Positions 56,111 through 64,000 of a DNA stretch of 64,000 nucleotides are shown here, piece by piece. The DNA is from Adiantum capillus-veneris. Lineage: Eukaryota > Streptophyta > Polypodiopsida > Polypodiales > Pteridaceae. The notes below the pieces were generated by a model. That model ran no database searches, was not told the DNA's origin, and worked only from the letters and a program-made list of their open reading frames with translations. The stretch's first letter is position 1; each line of letters starts with the position of its first letter. The stretch is from assembly GCA_014529385.2 (NCBI GenBank), contig CM043955.1:136036108-136100107 (forward strand), in the 5' to 3' direction. The translations under genes and the position numbers were made by a program.

Positions 56111-56784
56111 ACCGACACGGCATGAAAGGAGAGAAGAGGAGAGAAGATGAACACAGACAGTGGGTGCAATCTCCCACTGTGTAAGAGTGAGCATTTTCCC
56201 CTTGCACGTACTTATTTATAGATTTCTTGAATGCTCAAAGTGAATACAGATTGTCCACCTGGACGTATATATTCATAAATGTGCTATCCTTTCGCATACT
56301 CCATTGATTGCTTACGCTTTTTCCACTTGTCAGGTGCAATAAATAAATGATAATCAATTTTCATTACATAGTTCTCCATTGGAAAGCAATTGTCCTCAAT
56401 TGCTAAGTTTTCAGCAAACCATACTTGTCAAAAATAATGGTTAAAATCATGTGTCAAAAATAAAACTTTTAAATTTAAACAAGTGTATTTGCTTATGCAT
56501 GTCGTCATCCACATATTGCATATTCTATTATCTCATACCACTAGAATAAGCAATATATGTCATATCTTGATGTATCAGAATATCATTGGTCACACTCATC
56601 GTTCAAAAATTAATTTCCACAAATTTCAATTCTAATTCCATAAACACCGTAGCGATAGGAAATCATATACCAAGTATAAATCCAATTTCAAATCCAAAAT
56701 TATTTCCATTAGATACTTGGGTGACAAAATCACACTAAAGATAGTGGTGGCCAGCCCCTGCAACATGATTTTGTGATCGGTGTT
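56111..56784. other. A/T-rich spacer
   Basis: Nothing recognised apart from the TATA-like motif near 56215 on the minus strand. Confidence 0.4.
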
Positions 56785-57160
56785 GCCTAAATGGGCAAAT
56801 CGACACCAATGAGGCGTACTATCTAAATCAATGAATTTGCATGTGTTGCCTACGTTGGTAGATCTACACTTTAAGTTTGTGTTGCCTAAATCGACGAATT
56901 TATTAGTGCTGCCTAAATCGACGAATATAAATGCTTTAAATGGTGAATTTGTAATTTGTCGATTTATTGCGTAAACCAGTGAATCGGCACTAATGCTGCC
57001 TAAATCGACGAATCTACATTTAGTATCGTGTTGCCTAAATTGGAAAATTTACACTCGTGCTACCTAAATCAGCAGATCTGCATAGATAATTGGTGTTGCC
57101 TAAATCGGCAAATCTACAGTAGGATGAGCATTACACATTGCCTAAATTGGAAAATATGTG
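56785..57160 (+). repeat. Cluster of a degenerate TTGCCTAAATCG motif
   Basis: About ten imperfect copies of TGTTGCCTAAATCGRCRAAT are spread at irregular 20-60-bp intervals (for example at about 56785, 56882, 56910, 56995, 57028, 57056, 57097 and 57139). Irregular spacing argues against a simple minisatellite. Confidence 0.7.
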
Positions 57161-59502
57161 TGCACATGACCAATGGACTAGACAAGGCATAAAAGGAAAA
57201 AGAAATTACTACCTGTTTGATGCAAATGGAGTAGGTTCGAGTATTGAAGTATGTAAAAATATTGGCAATCATCCCAAATCACCTGAGCTCATGTGAGTGG
57301 TTGTATAGTTTCATGACATATCATCTCAGTAAAGACTCCAATCAATGTAAGTACAAGCCATGATGTTAGAGATAATTGATTTTATAGGTTATAACGCAAT
57401 GATGACAAGTAAAAGATTTATGTTCTAAAATAGTACGACGATATTCTTGCTTGTTGCAAAATTACTTGAGTGTAGCCTCTTGGAAATATGTGCAAAGAGA
57501 GTCACTTGTAAGTGGGAAAGACACCTCAGTAATGTCACTTACCCAGAGACGACATGCAGATTGCAAGTGTTAATCTTGTGCTAAAGGATATGCTAAAATA
57601 CTTTGCTCCTACATGATCGTGTCACGTCTTTGAAGAGCAAAATGGATGAAATCATTAAAGCGTATACATCCTACTTGGAAAAATCAATCAAACCGTAATA
57701 AAAAATGAAATAAAACCAGATCAAATGTGTATCTGGAGGTGGAACATATGTTCACTTACCCGTAGTCAACTACACATGACCAAATCTCCCGCCTTAAAAG
57801 GCCTAGTAATACTAAGTGAAAGATTAGTGAAAATCAAGCATTGTAAATTGGTAACCTTGGGTGTTTCCTTTGCAATACAAACCCCTTGGTTAGGCTCTAT
57901 ATGAAAAATGCTCAAACTACAAGGCAACTGTGACCAACACAGTCTACTGTGTCTGCTAGTGATTGGAATCAACTTGGAAAATTGAACGTTTTTATTACCC
58001 CTTGGTAGATTGCAAATTTCTTTCCTTGAAAGTGTAACTGTGATGAGATCAAACTGTGACCCTAAACACCTATGGAGTGATTGTATATTGGTTGGGTCAT
58101 ACCTCTAAAATTGCCACTCCTAGAGACACAATTAGTGCTGCAACTAAGCATAGATCGTCTCTCATAGTTGGAATCTTATTCACTACTGAATCTAGAAGGA
58201 ATCATATCTCTCCATGAACAGAAGAGAAAAATTGTCAATACCCCAAACAAAGGAGTCCTACTAAAGTTTCTTGGGAGTTCAAACATGAGATCACCTACTT
58301 TGAGGCTCTCTTAGTCTTTTCATGTTGTCCCATGAATTATTTGCTTGATAGCGAGGCCATGCCTACTTGCTATCCACAAAAAGCATCATATGTAATGCCA
58401 ACACCTTGTGCACAAAAATTGCCCATCATTCTAGTCATATACAACAATCACGAGCAACTATACTAGCCTCTTTCAACTCCTTCTGAACAAAGTAGCTGAT
58501 GTTATAGTGGAAGCATAAACCATGCTTTAGTGAATTGAGTGCGCAATGTTGGCATGACATGCATGCATATAATAAAATTACTGTGATAAGCCCTTGGTGT
58601 CATTGACGGTCTCAACAGTTTGAGTCGGTAGCATGCATGCCTTGCACGATAATGGCACATATACATCACAGTTTGTTGTTGCCCAACATATATCCTGTTA
58701 TTGCCAATTTTCCAAATCTATGTGCCATGATCCTTGAATCTAAATCAATGGATAGTACTTTGGTACGAAATGGAAGCCTTGATTCTCATTAAAACTATTA
58801 TAATCACTTGCTTTGCCCAACCAAAAAAATGTCCAATTAAAAGGTGAAACAAAAAAAGTCTCCATGGCCCGTGATCTTGAAATGCAGAGGGAGTTTCTCT
58901 TTTGAGAGTGAATTTCAATCTATATATGTCGTCCTTGTACTTGAAGCAGGCTCATAGCCATCTATATTGATGAATCTAGCTCATAGCTATGTATACTGGG
59001 AAAATTTAGAGTTTTTGATTATACCTTGTATGCCCTCATTGCTTGATTCATACAATCCTTCAGTAATAAGTAGACATACATGTTGCCAAATTGCGTATGC
59101 TACTAGCATATTTCAAACTTTGGAAGCTTCTAAGAAATATGCCCTAACTTGGAGCCTTGCTTCGCATAAGTTTATCAAGGAGACGAGATAGAATGGAGTC
59201 TAATTGCTCTTTGCTAACAGGTGCTTGGGTTGACACATAAATGTCAAAGCAAAAGAGAATCGACATTGTCAATCTTTTATAGAGAAATGACATTGCTGAA
59301 ACTTGTAGCTTATTGAGAGTCATGAGATTGCCCAATAGTACAAGAGATAGCTCTTGAATCTTAGCTATCAAATATCATCGAACTGCCAAAATTGATTTTT
59401 TGTAGCCACCACCCCTAGCATCAAAAGTCAGAGCATCTTGTGGCATGATTGTGCTTACAACGTACTTCATGTCCTTATTTTGCCTGCACTTTGGCAAACT
59501 GT
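57161..59502. other. Unrecognised intergenic stretch
   Basis: No gene that I can support. Minus-strand pieces near 57766-57972 (ending FKAGDLVMCS) and 58080-58420 vaguely recall the end of gypsy integrases, but are too decayed to call. Confidence 0.35.
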
Positions 59503-59730
59503 TGTTGGAATTAGGGTTGCAGAGAAATGCACACAGCTTGGAGAAGACGAAGGAAGCTCAAGGCACACAATAGAGAGTGTATTACTTAGTGTGCAAATGG
59601 AAAGATAGATAGCCCTAGAGTGATGGGTGTATATAAAATGCACGGGGGAAAAAACCTCCTAAAGAAGGGAAAAATGCCCCGGCGGTTCTAGTGTGTTCAC
59701 ACACATCACTACCACATGTATATGGTAGCA
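59503..59730 (-). repeat. 3' LTR of the copia element
   Basis: 228 bp, TG...CA: on the minus strand TGCTACCATATAC to CTAATTCCAACA. A TATA motif (TTTTATATACACCC on the minus strand) lies near 59630. The left end could start three bases earlier because of a TTGTTG repeat. Confidence 0.7.
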
Positions 59731-59742
59731 AATCCCCCCTGG
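59731..59742 (-). promoter_or_regulatory. Polypurine tract of the copia element
   Basis: On the minus strand CCAGGGGGGATT directly precedes the LTR start TGCTACC. Confidence 0.75.
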
Positions 59743-60611
59743 AGTGATGCGGTGAACGAGAGTTGGCACATGAGTAAAGGGAAGTGCCATGCCCTGAGGA
59801 CATGGTCAGTCCACAAGGGGTGTAAGCCCAAAGCTTTGTGGAAAGCTTCAAGCTTCTCACGAGACAATGCCTTTGTGAAAAGATCTGGAAGGTTGTCCTG
59901 CGTTGGCACATAAGCCAAGCTGATCTCTCCTGCTTAGAGCCTCTCCCTGACATAGTGGTAATGCACCTCAATGTGCCTTGTGCGAGCATGAAAAACTTGG
60001 TTCCTTGCGACTGCCAATGTGCTCTGACTGTTAGTGTAGATAGTGTTGGCAGTGTCCTGTCCAACACCCAAATCAGCCATAAGGCGTCTGAGCCATACAC
60101 ATTCAACCGTAGCTGTGAAGACTGCCCTATACTCAGCCTCACAACTCGAAGTGGCCACAGTAGGTTGCTTCTTGCTCAACCATGATATACATGAACTGCC
60201 AAGCATGAAATAAAAACCACTTGTGGACACTCGCATGTCAAAACAACCAACCCAATCTGAGTCCGAAAAAGCATGCAAGTCTGGCGGCAATGATCCCCCC
60301 TTGGGATAAAACAAGCCAAGATGTAAAGTGCCACTAAGGTAGTGGAAAATCCTCTTGACAGCCTGCCAATGCTTAGACCTTGGGCTATGCATAAATATGC
60401 TGACCTGTGAGACTGCAAATTAAATATCCGGCCTCGTGTTGCATACATAAATGAGGCAGCCAACAGTAGTTTGGTAAAGAGTGACATCAGCAGGATCACC
60501 AGCATCATGTAGACTCAACTTCAAACCTGTTTCCATGGGAGTGGCAATAGGTTTGCAATCCTCAAGTCCAAACTTACATAGCAATGTCTCTATGTAACTT
60601 TTCTGACACAA
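59743..60611 (-). pseudogene. Copia RNase H and RT C-terminus
   Basis: RT tail: YIETLLCKFGLEDCKPIATP, YQTTVGCLIYVCNTRPDI. RNase H: HSPRSKHWQAVKRIFHYL, HAFSDSDWVGCFDMRVSTSG, ATSSCEAEYRAVFTATVE, YTNSQSTLAVARNQVFHART, HIEVHYHYVRE, then (after a stop near 59933) YVPTQDNLPDLFTKAL. Key acidic residues are visible (DSDW, CEAEY); the position usually Asp in CDNQSA is Asn (YTNSQS). Confidence 0.85.
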
Positions 60612-61481
60612 GGACCACCATCACACTGCTTAAACTGTATACCCAAGTAATGACGCAACAGCCCCAAATCTTTCATCTTGAAAGTAGAATTCAAATCAAC
60701 CTTAAACTCAGCAATATGTCTCTCATTTGGTCCAGTGATCAACAAATCATCGACATAAAGGACCACAATGAGAAGTACATCACCCTCACGCTTTACATAT
60801 AATGTGCTTTCTGTTGGATTGTTTTACGGAAGCCTCGTTTGACCAAATGAGTGTCAGCTTTCTCATACCGAGCACGAGGAAATTGCTTCAACCCATACAA
60901 AGCCTTCTTACATCTGCACACATTGTCCTCTTGTCCTTTTATGACAAAATCGCGAGGCTGTGTTACATAAACTTCCTCAAATATGTCACCATTCAAGAAA
61001 GCAGTAACAATGTTTGATTGATGTACATCCAACCAAAATGAGCTGCCAATGCACATAGAAAACGCACAGTAGTCATACGACAAGTGGGAGCAAAGGTCTC
61101 TTCATAATCTATGCCTTTTTGTTGTGCATAACCCTTTGCAACAAGTCGAGCCTTATGGCAATGGATCTCACCATCCGGCTTGCGTTTGAACTTGTAAACC
61201 CACTTCGTACCAATGGCCTTTTTGCCAGGAGGCAAATCACATAAAGTCCATGTGTCATTTTCTATAAGTGCATCATATTCTGATTGCATGGTAGCCATCC
61301 AATTTTCTGAATTCTGTGCTTCATCAAAAGACAGAGGCTCCTCAACATCATGTAAGCTAGACACAACCAAAGCATAACAATCTGATGCATAAGATGCATG
61401 GAGAGAGCCTGAAAGAGTACGACTAGACAAAGGTGCATCCAATTTACTATCACGTAAAGTGTGCACCAGCCATTTTGGCAT
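60612..61481 (-). pseudogene. Copia reverse transcriptase
   Basis: Read right to left: NWMATMQSEYDALIENDTW, GTKWVYKFKRKPDGEI, RLVAKGYAQQKGIDYEETFA, then a frameshift near 61010, VHQSNIVTAFLNGDIFEEVY, KKALYGLKQFPRARYEK and, after another break near 60800, VVLYVDDLLITGPNE with an intact YVDD (about 60745-60760). Confidence 0.9.
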
Positions 61482-61494
61482 ACCTCTAGCCTGC

Positions 61495-62541
61495 TCATTT
61501 CAGCCCTTTCCTCATCAAGTACATCATGTACATTTGCAACAATACAGGCTGATCTGTAACATTCTCAGAAACCCCCATAGGCTTTACATTTGCCTCATTG
61601 GAACTTACCTTCGTATTTCCACCACCAAAAAGAGGCAACAAAGTGTCATAAATGTCCTGTGAGCTTACATTACTGTCTCTAGTACATGAGAGCAAGGGTT
61701 GAACAGAATCTTCCACAAACACTACATCCCGTGAAACCAGAATACGTTTTGTTTGCGGATGATACAACCGGTAACCTTTGCTTTCAGCACTATAACCAAC
61801 AAAAATACATTTGGCAGCCTTATCATCCAATTTTCTGCGCTGTGTTTGTGGCACCAAAGCATATGCCAAACAGCCAAAAACACGCATGTGCTCAATAGAA
61901 GGCTTTCTATCATGCCATGCTTCATATGGAGTAATAGACTGCAAAGCTTTCGTAGGACACCTGTTAAGTGCATAAGTGGCACACATGATGGCCTCAAGCC
62001 AAAAAGAATGCGGCAAAGCTTGACTTTTGACCATACATCGTGCCATTTTCGTAAGTGACCTATTTTTCCTCTCAACAACACCATTTTGCTGAGGTGTATA
62101 AGGCACTGTACATTGGTGTTTTATCCCACGACTAGCCAGAAATGCATTAAATTCATGAGACATATACTCCCCCCCTGGATCGGAATGGAGGGTGCCCATA
62201 CTACATTTCGAGACATTTTCAGCCATAGCCAGAAATTGTTTGAAGCCCATAAAAACTTCGAACTTCGCTTTAAGCGGAAATTCCCATGCATGCCTGGAGT
62301 AATCATCAATGAAAGTCACGAAGTAAAGGTAATTGCCCAAGGACGGAGTTTGCATGGGCCCACAAACATCACTATGCACAAGTTGCAACCTACATGTGGC
62401 CCGAACTGAACCATCCTTTGGAAACTTAGAATGCTGCATCTTACCCAAAATACAGCCTTCACAAACATGTTTGACAGGTGCTTCAAGAGGCGGCAAAGAA
62501 GCAACCATATCAGATTTCAGCAAAACGCAGCAAACTGGCAA
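61495..62541 (-). pseudogene. Copia integrase, long intact frame
   Basis: A 348-codon frame: HVCEGCILGKMQHSKFPKDG (zinc-binding end), LVHSDVCGPM (first Asp), TFIDDYSRHAWEF, LHSDPGGEYMSHEFNAFL (second Asp), PQQNGVVERKNRSLTKMA (Glu), then the C-terminal KLDDKAAKCIFVGYSAESKG. All three catalytic residues are present. A frameshift joins it upstream near 62530. Confidence 0.9.
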
Positions 62542-63242
62542 AATTCAGATGACCAAAACGTGCATGCCAAAGTTTTGCATATGAAATAGCCCTTGAATCT
62601 GCAACAGCATTTGCAAAATTTTGTCCACACTTTTCATACAAAGTGAGCTTATACAGCCCACGATAGAAAAGGCCAGTTGCAACAATTTCATCACCAAAAC
62701 TGAGATCATGAACTGTACCTCTGTCATCCACAAATTTGACTACAAGTCCAAGTCTAGCAAGTGCAGATACAGACAAAAGATTCTTCTTGATCCCAAGTAC
62801 ATAAAGTGCATCAACAAGTGTGAAAGAACTGCCATTTGCAGCAGTAAGCACAATCTTTCCAACTCCCATGAACCGGATAAGAGGCATTGTTGGCACAAGT
62901 GACTGAATCCCAATGAGGGACAGACTCGAGAGAGGTGAACAATTCACGATGTGAGGTAATGTGCCTTGTAGCACCACTGTCAAAATACCACACATGTGAA
63001 TCTGCAACTGACAAGCATGCATCATGGACAGCAGGATTGTAAGTGCACTGTGCGCTAAAAGCCCATTCTGCATCAAAATCAGCATTACAGTCTCCTTTTA
63101 CAGAAGACTCAACAATGACTGCATTTGTAGTGGAACCAGCATTTGCAATGGAACCACCCTCTTTCTTCTTAGCCTCTTTGTCCTTCAACTTAGGACGCGA
63201 CTTGATCAAGTGATCATTATCTTTACAATAATGGCAACGCAT
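62510..63242 (-). pseudogene. Copia zinc knuckle, protease and GAG-pre-integrase
   Basis: Frame from 63242: knuckle CHYCKDNDHLIKSRPK, in which the last Cys is Arg, then the protease site VWYFDSGATRHITSH (Asp codon at 62979-62981). A shift near 62850 leads to GVGKIVLTAANGSSFTLVDA and the GAG-pre-integrase part KLWHARFGHLNFASLLRFAE. Confidence 0.87.
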
Positions 63243-64000
63243 CTTCTTTTTGCCCTTATCACCAGAATTTCCAGACGAAGTGCTGCCAGCAGAAGCATTA
63301 GGATCAGAAGGTTTGCCACTCGCAGCAGAATCATAAGAAGTGGTTGCATTACTGTTACCACCTTTCTTTGAGAAGCAATAGAAGCCTGTTCAACTGCATG
63401 CTGCCTAGTCCTGTTTTTTCTGGAAAGTGACTCTTGCAACAGTAATGTGCATAATGCATCAAACTTGACAACTTCAGGATTTCCTTGGGTCATAAGTCTC
63501 CAAGTACTAGCAAAAGTCTGGTAAGAATCTGGTAAGGCATCAAGAAAATTCTGCACAAGGGAACTGTCTGAAATGACTTCACCTGTAGAAATAATTTTCT
63601 CATTGATATCGTTGACACTAGCAAGGAAAGTGCCATATCATCTTCCTCATGCATAATCTTCGACTCCAGCTCTTTACGCAGCAAAGCAATTTTAGCCTCA
63701 TTGCGACTTGCATAAAGACCAGCCAAAATATCCCAAGCCTGTTTTGCAGATTTTGCTGAATGGATGTGAGGAACAATGGTGCAATTCACAAAAAATGCAA
63801 TCAATGCATGAGCTTGCACATCCTTTACATCCCAACGAGCTTGTTCTGTCGTAGGCAAAACAACTCTAATAGCGGCAATCCTTGCAGCAAGACCTGCAAC
63901 ATCCTCAACATCTCCTACATCCTCAAAACCAGGACGTACATCAATGCCCTGCACAATATTCCAGACGCCCTTCGACACAAGAACGTGTTGCATCATATAA
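63206..64000 (-). pseudogene. Copia gag, partial
   Basis: Enters from the right edge: HVLVSKGVWNIVQGIDV, AHALIAFFVNCTIVPHIHSA, AKQAWDILAGLYASRNEAKI, ALLRKELESKIMHEEDDM; after a shift near 63580 MQNFLDALPDSYQTFASTW. This is the copia Gag (UBN2) pattern. The start codon lies outside the window. Confidence 0.87.

Larger units (their letters stand above)
59503..64000 (-). mobile_element. Ty1/copia retrotransposon, 5' end outside the window
   Basis: Minus strand, order right to left: gag, zinc knuckle, protease, GAG-pre-integrase, integrase, RT, RNase H, PPT, 3' LTR. Integrase before RT defines copia. Reading frames are long but broken by several frameshifts. The 5' LTR and gag start lie beyond 64000. 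Confidence 0.93.

Overview
This window looks like plant nuclear DNA. The evidence is one intron-containing gene for an ATAD2/Yta7-type AAA ATPase with the plant N-terminal layout (exons on the minus strand at about 41.7-45.3 kb), set in a dense stack of Ty3/gypsy (chromovirus) and Ty1/copia LTR retrotransposons, a LINE and long (TC)n microsatellites. A seedless plant such as a fern is my guess from the LINE style and repeat density. Nothing here proves the species.

Layout. 1-2.46 kb: an unrecognised open frame, an LTR-like piece and a 120-bp tandem duplication. 2.46-25.3 kb: two tandemly joined copies (elements 1 and 2) of a non-autonomous LTR family that shares an LTR of about 1.23 kb beginning TGTCACGTGACA. 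Element 2 is split by a minus-strand chromovirus (element B, 6598-21264, target duplication ACAAC). Element B is itself split by a third copy of the non-autonomous family (element 3, 8132-14178, target duplication ATTTA). Inside element B, 16.2-19.8 kb is a double inverted duplication. 25.7-38.8 kb: a fourth family member (element 4, target duplication CATTT), split two codons before its stop by chromovirus D (28880-37555, target duplication CCTCA, two 1475-bp LTRs). Copia fragments flank element 4. 39.3-40.8 kb: the gag and 5' LTR of another minus-strand gypsy element.

The non-autonomous family is the most interesting content. Its members carry PBS, PPT, a gag-like protein with a coiled coil and (in two copies) a damaged zinc knuckle and retropepsin. 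They then carry a His/Asp-rich repeat and a conserved C-terminal protein I do not recognise. No reverse transcriptase, RNase H or integrase is seen in any of the four copies, so they must be moved by another element's enzymes. Two copies have lost capsid and protease coding but keep the C-terminal frame.

41.7-45.3 kb: ATAD2-like gene, first six coding exons. The expected bromodomain exons are not seen between the last exon and the left edge, so the retrotransposon stack may lie in an intron or the gene may be truncated. 46.9-51.25 kb: a decayed LINE with ORF1, endonuclease and reverse transcriptase. 51.3-52.7 kb: a duplicated promoter-like 531-bp unit, then two more LINE 3' ends that run into (TC)n tracts. 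52.7-59.5 kb: mostly microsatellites, a 127-bp tandem array and a cluster of a TTGCCTAAATCG-type motif. 59.5-64 kb: a minus-strand Ty1/copia element with its 3' LTR; its 5' end lies outside the window.

The only candidate host gene is the ATPase. Everything else is mobile, repetitive or unrecognised. All homology calls are from recognised motifs and from internal comparison of copies within the window, not from database searches.
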